DNA of 64,000 nucleotides from Microvirga sp. 17 mud 1-3 (GCF_003151255.1 NZ_CP029481.1:2294001-2358000), one strand, 5' to 3'; positions 45,449-55,692 are shown, counted from the stretch's first letter. Translations and numbers: made by a program. The notes: generated by a model from the letters alone, not told the origin.

Positions 45449-46780
45449 CTACTCGCGTTCGATGCGGATCACCTGGGGCGGCTCGGCAATAAGACCATCC
45501 CCGGAGATTTTTTCAACGGCGGAGCGAATGGCCGCCTCGGTCGCCGCATAGGTGATGAGAACCAGGGAGACCGGAGCGCCGGAGCGACCGTGCGGGTCCT
45601 TGGTGGCGGCGGTCTCGGAGCGCTTCTGGAGAATGCTCTCCAGGGAAATGTCCGCCTCCGCCATGCGCGTCGCGACGCCGGCCGCGACGCCGGGCCGGTC
45701 GTGGACCGTCAGGCGGATATAGTAGCCGCCCTCGTGTCGCTGCATGGGCGCCCGCGCGGCCTTCTCGAGGCCGTTTACGGGCTGGCCGAAAGGCGGCTCG
45801 GCCCGGCCCAGGGCCACGTCGGCGATATCCGCCACGACTGCCGAGGCCGTCGCATCTCCGCCAGCGCCGGGCCCGATGAGCGTCAATTCCTTTACGGCAT
45901 CCGCGTCGATGGTCACGGCGTTCGTCACGCCCATGACCTGGGCGATCGACGAGGACCGGGGCACCATTGTCGGGTGAACGCGCTGTTCGATGCCCGTCTG
46001 GGTCCGCTCGGCGACCCCGAGGAGCTTGATGCGGAAGCCAAGCTCGTTCGCCATGGCGAGATCGAGCGGAGTGATCGACGAGATGCCCTCCACATAGATC
46101 GCATCCGCATCGATCTCGGTCCCGAAGGCGAGGCTCGTGAGGATGGCGAGCTTATGGGCGGTGTCGAAGCCCTCCACGTCGAAGGTGGGGTCGGCCTCCG
46201 CATAGCCGAGGCGCTGGGCGTCCTTCAGGCATTCGGCGAAGGTGAGCCCCTCCAGCTCCATGCGGGACAGGATATAGTTGCAGGTGCCGTTGAGGATGCC
46301 GTAGAGCCGCGAAACCCGGTTGCCCGGAAGGGCCTCGCGGAGGGTCTTGATGACCGGGATCCCGCCCGCCACGGAGGCCTCGAATGCCAGGGCGACGCCC
46401 TTCTCCTCGGCGAGGCGGGCAAGCGCCAGGCCATGCTTCGCCAGCAGCGCCTTGTTCGCCGTGACCACGTGCCTACCCTGCGAAAGAGCGGTCTCGACCG
46501 TCTTCAGCGCCGCACCGCCGGAGCCGCCTACAAGCTCGACGACGCAATCCACGTCGGCCGAGCGGGCCAGTTCCACCGGGTCGTCGAACCAGGCGAAGGT
46601 CGAAAGGTCGATGCCGCGGTCCTTCGTCCGGTCACGGGCCGAGACCGCCGTCACGGCCACCGGCCGCCCGAGGCGGCGGGCAAGGACCTCGCTCTGGCGG
46701 GATAGGATCCGGACGACCGACGCACCGACCGTACCGAGACCGGCGATTCCGACCCGAAAAGGACGTGTCACGAGCAGCAT
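45449..46780 (-). CDS. hom: homoserine dehydrogenase
   Basis: Reduces aspartate semialdehyde to homoserine for Met, Thr and Ile synthesis. The 443 residues contain the NAD(P) fold VGIAGLGTVGASVVRIL, the substrate region TANKALLAKHG and GILNGTCNYILSRME, and LGYAEADPTFDVEGFD. A C-terminal ACT domain (YYIRLTVHDRPGVAAGVATR) suggests threonine feedback inhibition. The start is uncertain among ATG 46780, ATG 46789 and GTG 46771; GGAGGAG directly precedes the middle of these. It lies between an aminotransferase and glpX. Confidence 0.95.
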   Translation of the reverse strand: MLLVTRPFRVGIAGLGTVGASVVRILSRQSEVLARRLGRPVAVTAVSARDRTKDRGIDLSTFAWFDDPVELARSADVDCVVELVGGSGGAALKTVETALSQGRHVVTANKALLAKHGLALARLAEEKGVALAFEASVAGGIPVIKTLREALPGNRVSRLYGILNGTCNYILSRMELEGLTFAECLKDAQRLGYAEADPTFDVEGFDTAHKLAILTSLAFGTEIDADAIYVEGISSITPLDLAMANELGFRIKLLGVAERTQTGIEQRVHPTMVPRSSSIAQVMGVTNAVTIDADAVKELTLIGPGAGGDATASAVVADIADVALGRAEPPFGQPVNGLEKAARAPMQRHEGGYYIRLTVHDRPGVAAGVATRMAEADISLESILQKRSETAATKDPHGRSGAPVSLVLITYAATEAAIRSAVEKISGDGLIAEPPQVIRIERE

Positions 46781-46865
46781 CTCCTCCATAAAAGTCGCGC
46801 TGCTCTTTACGACTGCTACGGTTGCATGTCCATGCACGGACGATGACGTTCCGCCCCGCGGGCCC

Positions 46866-48086
46866 CTACCCCGCCCTGGTCATCGGCACCACGTTGTGGA
46901 GCGTATCGTCCGCTGTGTCGAAGAAACGGCGGATGTTGCGGGCTGCCTGACGGATGCGCTGCTCGTTCTCCACGAGGGCGATGCGGACATAGTCGTCCCC
47001 ATGCTCGCCGAAGCCGATTCCCGGCGCCACCGCCACGTCGGCTTTCTCAACCAGGAGCTTCGAGAATTCCAGGCTGCCCAGGGACCGGAATTTTTCCGGG
47101 ATCTGCACCCAGGCGAACATGGAGGCCGTGGGCTCCGGCACCTGCCAGCCCGCTTTGGCGAAGGATTCGACCATCACGTCGCGGCGGCGCTTGTAGGTGG
47201 CGCGCATCTCGCGGATGCAGTCGTCCGGGCCGTTGAGCGCCGCGGTCGCGGCCACCTGGACAGGCGTGAAGGCACCATAATCGAGATAGGATTTCACCCG
47301 TGCCAGGGCCGCCAGCAGCCGTTCGTTGCCGACCGCGAAGCCGATGCGCCAGCCGGCCATCGAGAAGGTCTTGGACATGGACGTGAACTCGACCGCCACA
47401 TCGATGGCCCCCGGCACCTGGAGAATCGAGGGCGGCGGGTTGCTCTCGTCGAAATAGACTTCCGAATAGGCGAGATCGGACAGCAGGATGAGGTCGTGCT
47501 TCTTCGCGAAGGCGACGAGGTCCCGGTAGAAATCAAGGGAGGCCACATAGGCGGTCGGGTTCGACGGATAGCAGACCACGAGCGCCACCGGCTTCGGAAT
47601 GGAATGCATGACGGCCCGCTCAGCGGCCGGGAAAAAGGCGGGTGTGGGCTCGGCCGGAACGGAGCGGATGACACCGCCCGCCATCAGGAAGCCAAAGGCA
47701 TGAATCGGATAGCTCGGGTTCGGCACCAGCACCACATCACCCGGCTCGGTGATGGCCTGGGCCATGTTGGCGAAGCCCTCCTTGGAGCCCAGGGTGGCGA
47801 CCACTTGGGTGTCCGGGTTGAGCTTCACGCCGAAGCGGCGCTCGTAATAGGCCGCCTGGGCCCGGCGCAGGCCCGTGATGCCCTTCGAGGCCGAATAGCG
47901 GTCCGTGCGGGGCTTGCCGACGGTCTCGACGAGCTTGTCGATGACATGCTGGGGCGCCGGCAGGTCAGGGTTGCCCATGCCCAGATCGATGATGTCGGCG
48001 CCGTTGGCCCGGGCGGCGGCTTTGATGCGGTTGACCTGCTCGAAGACGTAAGGGGGAAGGCGCTTGATGCGGTAAAAATCGGGCAT
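46866..48086 (-). CDS. LL-diaminopimelate aminotransferase-like / AlaC-type aminotransferase
   Basis: A 406-residue PLP-dependent class I aminotransferase. It begins DFYRIKRLPPYVFEQVNRIK and has GNPDLPAP, the phosphate-binding YSASKGITGLR region, and SMSKTFSMAGWRIGF, with the PLP-bound lysine. The family is close to AlaC and LL-DAP aminotransferases; in alphaproteobacteria it often precedes hom. The ATG at 48086 matches the family start; the longer frame adds a basic leader. It follows a lipoprotein by 40 bp. Confidence 0.9.
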   Translation of the reverse strand: MPDFYRIKRLPPYVFEQVNRIKAAARANGADIIDLGMGNPDLPAPQHVIDKLVETVGKPRTDRYSASKGITGLRRAQAAYYERRFGVKLNPDTQVVATLGSKEGFANMAQAITEPGDVVLVPNPSYPIHAFGFLMAGGVIRSVPAEPTPAFFPAAERAVMHSIPKPVALVVCYPSNPTAYVASLDFYRDLVAFAKKHDLILLSDLAYSEVYFDESNPPPSILQVPGAIDVAVEFTSMSKTFSMAGWRIGFAVGNERLLAALARVKSYLDYGAFTPVQVAATAALNGPDDCIREMRATYKRRRDVMVESFAKAGWQVPEPTASMFAWVQIPEKFRSLGSLEFSKLLVEKADVAVAPGIGFGEHGDDYVRIALVENEQRIRQAARNIRRFFDTADDTLHNVVPMTRAG

Positions 48087-48126
48087 GGTTCGGTTCTCGA
48101 GCAGGTCTTGTTTGGAAAATCGGCCG

Positions 48127-48531
48127 TCAGGGCGTCGTCTTCTTTTTACCCTTCTGCGGCTTGGCGGAGGCTGTCGTCGGCATGGCCACCGGCTCTGGGG
48201 CGGGCGTCCCGCCGAGTTGTGCGGCGGCCTCGCCCCGGGTCTGGTTCTGCGCCCGCAGGGCATCGAGCTCCGCCTCGGCGGCCTTGACCTCGTCGGTGGT
48301 TTTCGCGGCAGTCGGCCGCCCCTGCTGCGGCGTGCCGATGGGGATGTAATCGAGAGATTGCGGCCGCGACGCGGCCACGAAATCCGGCCGCGGCGCCGTT
48401 TTCGGGGCCAGCCCGCTGGATTCCAGGAAATCCCCCGTCGGGTTGCCGCTGCATCCTGCCGTTACGGCAGACGCCAGGATGGCACAACCGACCAGGATGG
48501 CGCGAACCGAAGGGGCAGATGGAAAGTTCAT
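48127..48531 (-). CDS. small lipoprotein
   Basis: A 134-residue protein with a lipoprotein signal peptide: RAILVGCAILASAVTAGC, with the lipobox cysteine at about residue 27. The mature part is Pro/Ala/Thr-rich, has DEVKAAEAELDALRAQNQTR (a short coiled-coil-like stretch) and a basic Lys tail. I do not recognise a family. It is divergent from phaC and precedes the aminotransferase. Confidence 0.75.
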   Translation of the reverse strand: MNFPSAPSVRAILVGCAILASAVTAGCSGNPTGDFLESSGLAPKTAPRPDFVAASRPQSLDYIPIGTPQQGRPTAAKTTDEVKAAEAELDALRAQNQTRGEAAAQLGGTPAPEPVAMPTTASAKPQKGKKKTTP

Positions 48532-48644
48532 TCTAAATTCCGAGAACAACGCGATGGCTCTGAATGGTATGATGGCTCAATCGCTAAAATGTCGGAAATG
48601 CGGCATATGAGCAATGGTAGCGAAATCGGCCGGGAGAATGCCTT

Positions 48645-50450
48645 ATGGACAAACCGCCTGGGGATGACAACGCGTCGACTGTTGCGCCGGATTTCGATGA
48701 ACTGTCCCGCAACCTGACATTGCTCCTGGAGGGAGCCGGCAAAGCGACCGCCGCCTATCTCAAGCCCCTGACGGAAGGCCAGAGCCGGTCCGGCTTCGCC
48801 GAGGAGGCCGCGGAAGCGGTCCGATCCTTCGGGCATATCGCGGAAGCCTGGATGACCGATCCGCACAAGGCGCTCGAGGCCCAATCCCGACTGGGAGCGC
48901 AGTTTCTCGATCTTTGGTCCACCACCCTCAGGCGCGCCCAAGGGGAGCAGGCCGAACCGGTGGTGCAGCCCGATCCGAAGGACAGCCGCTTTCAGGATCC
49001 GGAATGGTCCGAGAACCCCGTCTTCGATTTCCTGAAGCAGGCCTATCTCATCACGTCACGCTGGGCCGAGGGCTTGGTCGAGCACGCCGAGGGCGTGGAC
49101 GACCACACGCGACACAAGGCGCAGTTCTATCTCAGGCAGCTCGCAAGCGCCCTCTCGCCTTCCAATTTCCTTCTGACCAATCCCGAATTACTGCGCGAGA
49201 CCTTGCGCAATAACGGCGCCAACCTGGTGCGCGGGATGGAGATGCTGGCCGAAGACATTGAGGCCGGAGGCGGCGAGCTTAGGATCCGCCACTCGGACCC
49301 AACGCGTTTCAAGGTCGGCGTCAACATGGCGACGACGCCCGGCAAGGTGATCTTCCGCAACGACCTGATGGAGTTGATCCAGTACGCGCCCACGACCGAG
49401 ACGGTGCTCAAGCGCCCTCTTCTGATCGTGCCGCCCTGGATCAACAAGTTCTACATCCTCGATCTCAATCCGGAAAAGAGCTTCATCCGCTGGGCGGTGT
49501 CGCAGGGACTTACGGTGTTCTGCATTTCCTGGGTCAATCCGGGGCCGGAACATGCCGACAAGGGCTTTGAGCACTACATGCGCGAGGGCATCTTCGCGGC
49601 GCTCGACGCCATCGAGGCCGCCATCGGCGAGAAGAAGGTGACGGCGATCGGCTATTGCGTCGGCGGCACCCTCTTGGCCACCACCCTCGCCTATATGGCT
49701 GCCAAGAAGGATGCACGGATCGCCAGCGCCACCTTCTTCACCGCGCAGGTTGACTTCGCCCATGCGGGCGACCTGAAGATCTTCGCCGATAAGGATCGGG
49801 TGAGCGCCCTTGAGGCCAGCATGAAGCGCCGGGGCTACCTGGAAGGCTCCCACATGGCGAACGCGTTCAACATGCTGCGCCCCAACGACCTGATCTGGCC
49901 CTATGTGGTGAACGTGTATCTGAAGGGCCATGCGCCCTTCCCGTTCGACCTGCTCTACTGGAATTCCGATTCCACCCGCATGCCCGCGGCGAACCACGCC
50001 TTCTATCTCCGCAACTGCTACCTGGAGAACCGGTTGTCACGGGGCGAGATGGAGATCGGCGGCGTCAGGCTCGACCTGAAGAAGGTGAAGATCCCGATCT
50101 TCAACCTCGCCACCAAGGAAGACCACATCGCACCGGCGCGCTCCGTCTTCGTAGGCTCAAAAGCGTTTGGCGGGCCGGTGGAGTATGTGCTGGCGGGCTC
50201 GGGCCACATCGCAGGCGTCGTCAATCCGGTGGCGAAGCCTAAATACCAGTACTGGACGAACGGCCCCACCGAAGGCGATCTGAACGATTGGGTGGCGGGC
50301 GCGACCGAAAATCCCGGGACTTGGTGGCCTTACTGGTTTTCGTGGATCGAGAAGCAGGCCCCCCGCAAGGTGCGCGCCCGGGAACCGGGAGGCGGCAAGC
50401 TCCCTGCGCTCTGCGACGCGCCGGGAACCTATGTACTCGTCAAATCCTGA
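48645..50450 (+). CDS. phaC: class I poly(3-hydroxyalkanoate) synthase
   Basis: PhaC polymerises (R)-3-hydroxyacyl-CoA into PHA granules. The 601 residues match class I length. The catalytic Cys338 lies in the lipase-like box [10 protein letters not shown]; the aspartate and histidine are in [12 protein letters not shown] and [31 protein letters not shown] and [12 protein letters not shown] are conserved. No phaAB or phasin gene lies beside it. Confidence 0.96.
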   Translation: MDKPPGDDNASTVAPDFDELSRNLTLLLEGAGKATAAYLKPLTEGQSRSGFAEEAAEAVRSFGHIAEAWMTDPHKALEAQSRLGAQFLDLWSTTLRRAQGEQAEPVVQPDPKDSRFQDPEWSENPVFDFLKQAYLITSRWAEGLVEHAEGVDDHTRHKAQFYLRQLASALSPSNFLLTNPELLRETLRNNGANLVRGMEMLAEDIEAGGGELRIRHSDPTRFKVGVNMATTPGKVIFRNDLMELIQYAPTTETVLKRPLLIVPPWINKFYILDLNPEKSFIRWAVSQGLTVFCISWVNPGPEHADKGFEHYMREGIFAALDAIEAAIGEKKVTAIGYCVGGTLLATTLAYMAAKKDARIASATFFTAQVDFAHAGDLKIFADKDRVSALEASMKRRGYLEGSHMANAFNMLRPNDLIWPYVVNVYLKGHAPFPFDLLYWNSDSTRMPAANHAFYLRNCYLENRLSRGEMEIGGVRLDLKKVKIPIFNLATKEDHIAPARSVFVGSKAFGGPVEYVLAGSGHIAGVVNPVAKPKYQYWTNGPTEGDLNDWVAGATENPGTWWPYWFSWIEKQAPRKVRAREPGGGKLPALCDAPGTYVLVKS

Positions 50451-50471
50451 CGCTCACGGTGTCCCTCAATG

Positions 50472-50500
50472 AAAAAGGCCGGCTTCACGCCGGCCTTTTC
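50472..50500. terminator. bidirectional terminator between phaC and fadL-like gene
   Basis: GGCCGGC and GCCGGCC form a seven-base stem with loop TTCAC, flanked by AAAAA on the left and TTTT on the right, so it can stop both the phaC and the convergent outer-membrane protein transcript. Confidence 0.85.
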
Positions 50501-50517
50501 GTTGGAGATCCCGGGTC

Positions 50518-51819
50518 TCAGTACTTGCGGACGATCGGGGCCGGAATGGCCTTTGCCGGATTGTCCCAGCGATACTTGACGGACGCCGAGATGATGTCGA
50601 CCTGCGAGTCCACATCCGCCGCGAATACGATCCCGCGGGTCGGGAAGATCGGGTTGCCCGGAGCGATATTGATGTCCGTGTTCCCGACCGAGAAGATGTG
50701 CGTATAGGCCAGGTCGAACGAGAGCTGATCGCTCCAGTTGTAGGTGGTGCCGACGGAGAGCCACACGCGGTCGGAATCGGGCAGGCGGGGATTGCGGTTT
50801 TCGAGATCGATCGGAGCGATTTCGTAGCCGAGGCCGGCGCGCAGGGTCCAGGCCGGGTTCACGCGGTACTCGCCGCCCACGGAGAAGAACCAGCCGTCCT
50901 TGTAGTCGAGCGGCAGATACGGCGACGAGGCAAGGAAGCCGCCCGTCAGAGCGTTCGTGACCCGCGGGAAGCCGAGGCGGCTCCAGTTGGTCCACTCGGC
51001 CGAAGCATTGAGCGTGAAGGCGTCGGTGATCCGCTGGCTGAGGCCCACGGACACGGATTCCGGCAGCATCAGGTTGGCCTTGATCGGAATGCCGAAATGC
51101 TGGAACGAGCCATCGAGCTTCTGCTCGACCGCCGAGCGGAAGCCGATACCGATCGAGGTGCCGGCGAAAGGCGTCAGCGTGGCGCCGAGGGAGTAGCCGA
51201 AGCCCCAGTTGTCACCCTCGAGACCGGCCGAGGGCGCAAAAGGCGTCGCAGCGGTGGCCGAGAAGTAGCGCACCTTGAAGTACTGTGCACGCACGCCTGC
51301 ACCGATCGACAGCCAGTCGTTCACCTTGTAGGCGACCGTCGGCATGGCCTCGAACGAGAACACCGAGGTCGTACGCGCATAGAGCTGGCCGGCCCAGGTG
51401 GGATTCGGCTTGGTCACAAGGCCGAAAGGCGCGCCGCTATAGAAGCCGACCCAGAGCTGGTCGTTGATCTGATAGCTGGTGTAGCTGGACGCGATGACCG
51501 CATCGAGCCCGATATCGCCCGACGGGCCCAAAGCCGCGAGGCCAGCGGGGATCGTGTATAGCGGCGTGACCTTGGATTCGGGAATGATGGCGGTTCCGTG
51601 GAACTCGCTTTGCCAGCCCGGCGCCATGGTGATCGTGGCCGGGTTCCAGTACATGGACGACACGCCGGCTGAACCGGCCGCCACGCCCGCGAAGGATGCG
51701 CCCTGCCCGGTCGCGCTCTGCTCGCGCAGCGCGAATCCGCCGGCCTGGGCCCCACCCTGAGCCGACACGAGAGCCGCAAGAGAGACCGCGGCCAGGATCA
51801 ACGATCGATTGAAGCGCAT
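50518..51819 (-). CDS. OmpP1/FadL family outer-membrane transporter
   Basis: A 433-residue outer-membrane beta-barrel. The signal peptide (RFNRSLILAAVSLAALVS) ends at AQA, giving a mature start GGFALREQSATGQG, the family hatch. Beta-strand repeats run to the end, closing with VKYRWDNPAKAIPAP. FadL proteins let long-chain fatty acids or aromatic hydrophobic compounds cross the outer membrane. The ATG at 51819 follows AGGAA. Confidence 0.9.
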   Translation of the reverse strand: MRFNRSLILAAVSLAALVSAQGGAQAGGFALREQSATGQGASFAGVAAGSAGVSSMYWNPATITMAPGWQSEFHGTAIIPESKVTPLYTIPAGLAALGPSGDIGLDAVIASSYTSYQINDQLWVGFYSGAPFGLVTKPNPTWAGQLYARTTSVFSFEAMPTVAYKVNDWLSIGAGVRAQYFKVRYFSATAATPFAPSAGLEGDNWGFGYSLGATLTPFAGTSIGIGFRSAVEQKLDGSFQHFGIPIKANLMLPESVSVGLSQRITDAFTLNASAEWTNWSRLGFPRVTNALTGGFLASSPYLPLDYKDGWFFSVGGEYRVNPAWTLRAGLGYEIAPIDLENRNPRLPDSDRVWLSVGTTYNWSDQLSFDLAYTHIFSVGNTDINIAPGNPIFPTRGIVFAADVDSQVDIISASVKYRWDNPAKAIPAPIVRKY

Positions 51820-52244
51820 AAGAAATTCCTGCCCTAGCATGGATTATTGTGTCTGATGCGGAAGAATCCTCCCGCCTTGGGCCTTACTCTGCCAATGCTT
51901 TAATTCTGCCGCAATCGGTTAACGAGTTCCTGACAGGCGCCGCAACGTCCCCCGATATTTTTCATCATTACTGCAAACAACAGCGGGCTTACTTAGCGTT
52001 CACTTCCAAACCCCAAGTCGTCAATATCGTTCACATGTAAACAAGTGAGTAGAGACTCTGATCTCGGACATGCACATGAAACTCTGAAACATTCGATCGC
52101 CGTGCACTTCCTCGACGCGCGTGACAAAACGGCAACAATTCCGTGTCGCTCGCGAAGGCCGCGCCCGGGCCGTTACTCAGGGCGTTGCACCCCGCCGGCA
52201 AATGGGACCATATGGGCCCGCGCCATAAACAAGGGGATATTCCG
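51820..52244. other. divergent intergenic region with an 18-bp palindrome
   Basis: This 425-bp spacer separates the FadL-like and FAH-family genes. I see no supportable gene. At 52031-52048, TCACATGTAAACAAGTGA is an imperfect palindrome (seven of eight arm positions around AA), the best operator candidate in the stretch. AAGGGG lies just before the FAH ATG. Confidence 0.45.
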
Positions 52245-53141
52245 ATGAAGCTGGTGAGATATGGACAAGCCGGGCAGGAGAAGCCGGGCCTGATCGATGC
52301 GCAGGGGACGCTTCGGGATCTTTCGTCGGTCATTCCGGACGTTGCGGGCGACGCTCTGAGCACGAAGAGCCTGGAAAAGCTGCGCGGGCTCGATCCCGCA
52401 GGTCTTCCCGTCGTTCCGGCCGGGCAGCGGCTCGGCGCCTGTGTGGGCCGGGTAGGCAATTTCATCGCCATCGGCCTGAATTATGCCGACCACGCGGCCG
52501 AGACCGGTGCTCCCATTCCGGCGGAGCCCATTGTCTTCAACAAGGCTCCGTCGTGCATCGTCGGCCCGAACGACGACGTGATCATTCCGCGCGGATCGCA
52601 GAAGACCGACTGGGAGGTCGAGCTCGCCATCGTGATCGGCGAGCGCGCATCCTATGTGGGCGCCAACGAGGCCCTGGACTTCGTGGCCGGCTACTGCGTC
52701 TGCAACGACGTGTCGGAACGCGAGTATCAGCTCGAACGCGGCGGCACCTGGACCAAAGGGAAAGGCTGCCCGACCTTCGGCCCGCTCGGCCCCTGGCTGG
52801 TAACCCGGGACGAAATCCCGGACCCGCAGAACCTGGGCATGTGGCTCGACGTGAATGGCGAGCGGATGCAGACGGGCTCGACCAAGACGATGATCTTCGA
52901 CGTGGCCCAGATTGTGTCCTACGTGTCCCACTTCATGATTCTGGAACCCGGCGACGTCATTACGACGGGCACGCCCCCGGGTGTCGGCATGGGCATGAAG
53001 CCGCCGCGCTACTTGAAGTCCGGCGACACGGTGAGCCTCGGTATCGATGGCCTCGGCGAGCAGCGCCAGAGGGTGCTGGCTTACGAGGAGCACGCCTCCG
53101 ACACCAGCCTCCCCGTGCGGGAGCGCTCGGCCTCAGCTTAG
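52245..53141 (+). CDS. fumarylacetoacetate hydrolase family protein
   Basis: A 298-residue FAH-fold enzyme. It begins [20 protein letters not shown] and has the active-site pattern [30 protein letters not shown] with the metal-binding glutamates, and [20 protein letters not shown]. Members act as ureidoglycolate lyases, acylpyruvases, or sugar-acid diketo hydrolases; the substrate cannot be told. Its last nine bases overlap the convergent argC stop. Confidence 0.9.
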   Translation: MKLVRYGQAGQEKPGLIDAQGTLRDLSSVIPDVAGDALSTKSLEKLRGLDPAGLPVVPAGQRLGACVGRVGNFIAIGLNYADHAAETGAPIPAEPIVFNKAPSCIVGPNDDVIIPRGSQKTDWEVELAIVIGERASYVGANEALDFVAGYCVCNDVSEREYQLERGGTWTKGKGCPTFGPLGPWLVTRDEIPDPQNLGMWLDVNGERMQTGSTKTMIFDVAQIVSYVSHFMILEPGDVITTGTPPGVGMGMKPPRYLKSGDTVSLGIDGLGEQRQRVLAYEEHASDTSLPVRERSASA

Positions 53142-54092
53142 GCCGAGCATCAGCTTGATGTTCTGAACGGCCGCGCCCGACGCCCCCTTACCGAGGTTGT
53201 CGAGGCGCGCCACCAGGACCGCGTGGCCATAGGCCTCGTGCCGGAACACCCGTAGCTCCATGCGGTTGGTGTCGTTCAGCGCCTCCGGCTCGATCCGCTC
53301 TATGCGCTTGTCCGCCGAATGGGTCGGCACCACGGTCACGAAGGCGCTGCCCTCATACCAGCGGACAAGGGCCGCCTCGAGGTCCTCTGCCTTCGGCTTT
53401 CCAGGCAGCATCTCCAAGTGGAGCGGCACGCTCACCAACATTCCCTGACGGAAATTGCCCACCGACGGAATGAAGATCGGCCGCCGCGTCAGGCCCGTAT
53501 ATTTCTGCAGCTCAGGCACGTGCTTGTGCTCGAAGCCCAGGCCGTAAAGCTCGAAGGCTGGGGCCGTACCAGCCTCATAAGCCTCGATCATCCCCCGCCC
53601 GCCGCCGCTATAGCCGCTCACCGCATTGACGCTGATCGGATAGTCCGCCGGGATCAGCCCGGCATCGACCAGCGGGCGAATGAGCGCGATGGCGCCTGTG
53701 GGATAGCACCCCGGATTGGCGACCCGGTCAGCAGCGATAATCGCATCCTTCTGCGAGGGCGCGAGTTCCGCGAATCCGTAAACCCAGCCGGGGCTGACCC
53801 GGTGGGCGGTGCTGGCATCCACGATCTTGGGCTTGTGGCCCTCCAGAGCGTCGACCAGAGCGACGGTTTCGCGGGCCGCGTCGTCGTGCAGGCAGAGCAC
53901 CACGAGATCGACCTCGCCGAGAATCGCCCGCTTGGCCTCCGGGTCCTTGCGCCGCTCGGGAGCGATGCTCCTGATCGCGATGCCCGGCTCACCCTTGAGG
54001 CGATCCCGGATGCCGAGGCCCGTAGTACCCGCCTCCCCGTCGATGAAAACGGTCTTGGTCCGTGTGTCGAGCGCTGCTGTAGATGTCGTCAT
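53133..54092 (-). CDS. argC: N-acetyl-gamma-glutamyl-phosphate reductase, common form
   Basis: ArgC reduces N-acetylglutamyl phosphate to the semialdehyde in arginine synthesis. The 319 residues fit the shorter type 2 form: [17 protein letters not shown] nucleotide loop, catalytic Cys129 in [16 protein letters not shown], and [12 protein letters not shown]. It is not adjacent to other arg genes and is not in the rpsI operon, although in alphaproteobacteria argC often lies near rplM-rpsI. Confidence 0.93.
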   Translation of the reverse strand: MTTSTAALDTRTKTVFIDGEAGTTGLGIRDRLKGEPGIAIRSIAPERRKDPEAKRAILGEVDLVVLCLHDDAARETVALVDALEGHKPKIVDASTAHRVSPGWVYGFAELAPSQKDAIIAADRVANPGCYPTGAIALIRPLVDAGLIPADYPISVNAVSGYSGGGRGMIEAYEAGTAPAFELYGLGFEHKHVPELQKYTGLTRRPIFIPSVGNFRQGMLVSVPLHLEMLPGKPKAEDLEAALVRWYEGSAFVTVVPTHSADKRIERIEPEALNDTNRMELRVFRHEAYGHAVLVARLDNLGKGASGAAVQNIKLMLGLS

Positions 54093-54154
54093 GGTCGCTA
54101 CCGTGGATCCGTTTTAGCCCGTCAGGCCGCTGATATAGGGGATGTCATGGAGGA

Positions 54155-54186
54155 GAAAACAAAAAGCCGCGCACTTGGCGCGGCTC
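54155..54186 (-). terminator. Rho-independent terminator (minus strand)
   Basis: On the minus strand GCCGCGC and GCGCGGC form a seven-base stem with loop CAAGT followed by TTTTTGTTTT. No gene ends here on the minus strand, because rpsI already has its own terminator at 54500-54526; it may end a short transcript starting near 54303, where TTGACA is seen. Confidence 0.75.
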
Positions 54187-54326
54187 GCAATCGGACCTGG
54201 ACGGCCGTCATCGCGCTCGCGCGGCGGGAGCGTTCGAGAAACGTCGGCGGGTCTGAATCCGGTCGATCATACCCAACACATGCGTTGGAACGCTTGTCCT
54301 GTCAATAAGCGTGACGGTCAGAGCCA

Positions 54327-54472
54327 CTTCATTCCGGGATGGTCCGCAGGACCAGGCCCGGAACCCATAACCACTGACGGTGTAGGATAAAGCACAGCGG
54401 CTGCCGCAGCTCTTCGTTCTGAAACACTGGTGGTTGGGATCCGGGCTCCGCTGCGCGGCCCCGGAATGACGA
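54327..54472. repeat. palindromic intergenic repeat element
   Basis: The left end CATTCCGGG is answered by CCCCGGAATGA at the right end; inside them, CCCATAACCAC is answered by GTGGTTGGGATCCGGG. The arms resemble the CATTCCGGG...CCCGGAATG repeats dispersed in Hyphomicrobiales genomes. It carries no gene. It separates rpsI from the argC promoter. Confidence 0.65.
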
Positions 54473-54499
54473 GGAAGCAGACCCTCGGCCCGCCCAACG

Positions 54500-54526
54500 A
54501 AAAAAGGGCGGCCGAAGCCGCCCTTT
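54500..54526 (-). terminator. Rho-independent terminator after rpsI
   Basis: GGGCGGC and GCCGCCC form a seven-base stem with loop TTCG on the minus strand, followed by TTTTTTCG. It lies about 24 bp after the rpsI stop. Confidence 0.88.
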
Positions 54527-54549
54527 CGAAATTTCCGGTGTGGCGAAGC

Positions 54550-55026
54550 TTAGCGCTTCGAGAACTGGAAGCTGCGGCGGGCCTTGGCCTTGCCGTACTT
54601 CTTACGCTCGACCACACGGGCGTCGCGGGTCAGGAAGCCTTCCTTCTTGAGCGGGCCGCGAAGCTCAGGCTCATAGTAGGTCAGCGCCTTGGCAAGGCCG
54701 TGGCGGACAGCGCCAGCCTGGCCGGACAGGCCGCCGCCGTTGACGTTGACGACGATGTCGTACTGGCCGTCACGGTTGGCGATCTGGAGCGGCTGCGCGA
54801 GGATCATGCGCAGCACCGGGCGGGCGAAGTAAACCTCGACGGCGCGGTCGTTCACGACGATCTTGCCGGAGCCCGGCTTGATCCACACGCGAGCGACGGC
54901 GTCCTTACGCTTGCCGGTCGCATAGGCGCGGCCCTGGGCGTCGAGCTTCTGGACATGCTTCGGAGCTTCCGGAGCGGCGGTCTGGGCGCTCTGGCCCAGA
55001 TCGGCGAGAGACTGGAGGGTCGCCAT
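54550..55026 (-). CDS. rpsI: 30S ribosomal protein S9
   Basis: A 158-residue S9 protein with an alphaproteobacterial N-terminal extension of about 35 residues. The core begins [20 protein letters not shown], contains [20 protein letters not shown] and ends with the RNA-binding tail [17 protein letters not shown] that reaches the P-site tRNA. It follows rplM by 2 bp, the universal rplM-rpsI operon. Confidence 0.98.
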   Translation of the reverse strand: MATLQSLADLGQSAQTAAPEAPKHVQKLDAQGRAYATGKRKDAVARVWIKPGSGKIVVNDRAVEVYFARPVLRMILAQPLQIANRDGQYDIVVNVNGGGLSGQAGAVRHGLAKALTYYEPELRGPLKKEGFLTRDARVVERKKYGKAKARRSFQFSKR

Positions 55027-55028
55027 GA

Positions 55029-55493
55029 TTAGACTCTCACGTTCTTGCTGTTGAGGGCAGCGACGTCCAGCACTTCCGGCTGCTGAGCAGTATGCGGATG
55101 CTCAGCGCCACCATAGACGCGCAGGTTGCCCATGATCTGGCGGAAAAGCGGGCCGCGGGGGAGCATGCGCTCCACAGCCTTCTCGACCACGCGCTCAGGG
55201 AAGCGGCCGTCGAGAATGAACTTCGCGGTCCGCTCCTTGATGCCGCCCGGATAACCGGTGTGATGGTAGTACACCTTCTGCTCGCGCTTGCGGCCGGTGA
55301 ACGCCACCTTCTCGGCGTTGATGACGATGACGTTATCGCCGCAGTCGACGTGGGGCGTGTAGCTCGCCTTGTGCTTGCCACGCAGGCGCATGGCAACGAT
55401 CGAGGCAAGGCGGCCCACAACAAGGCCCTCTGCGTCGATCACAACCCACTTCTTCTCGACCTCGGCGGGCTTCAGCGAAGTCGTAGTCTTCAT
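55029..55493 (-). CDS. rplM: 50S ribosomal protein L13
   Basis: A 154-residue L13: [20 protein letters not shown], then [18 protein letters not shown] and [20 protein letters not shown]. It organises 23S rRNA early in 50S assembly. The ATG at 55493 matches the family start; a longer frame to 55538 is non-homologous. First gene of the operon. Confidence 0.98.
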   Translation of the reverse strand: MKTTTSLKPAEVEKKWVVIDAEGLVVGRLASIVAMRLRGKHKASYTPHVDCGDNVIVINAEKVAFTGRKREQKVYYHHTGYPGGIKERTAKFILDGRFPERVVEKAVERMLPRGPLFRQIMGNLRVYGGAEHPHTAQQPEVLDVAALNSKNVRV

Positions 55494-55663
55494 TGCGCTG
55501 TTTCCCGTTGCGGAGCCATGACGGCTCAGGTTCTTCAAAAACGACAGCCGCTGCGGAATGCGGCGGCAGGTGAGCGCTCAATAAGCGTGCCTCGGCGACC
55601 TGTCAACATAAAACGGAGACATTCATCGACCAAAATCCCTTGTTTTATAAGGGTTTTTCGATG

Positions 55664-55692
55664 GCGGTATTTAAATACCGCTGCAGCGGTAT
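55664..55692. promoter_or_regulatory. three alternating half-sites, two overlapping perfect palindromes
   Basis: The order is GCGGTAT, TTAA, ATACCGC, TGCA, GCGGTAT. The first two half-sites make a perfect 18-bp palindrome (55664-55681) and the last two make another (55675-55692). It lies 86-114 bp before the glutathione transferase start, in the spacer from rplM. It probably binds a dimeric repressor that can oligomerise; the regulator is unknown. Confidence 0.6.

Noticed and set aside
46320..48287. 655-codon plus-strand frame
   Set aside because: It is fully antisense to homoserine dehydrogenase and the aminotransferase, which carry clear motifs.
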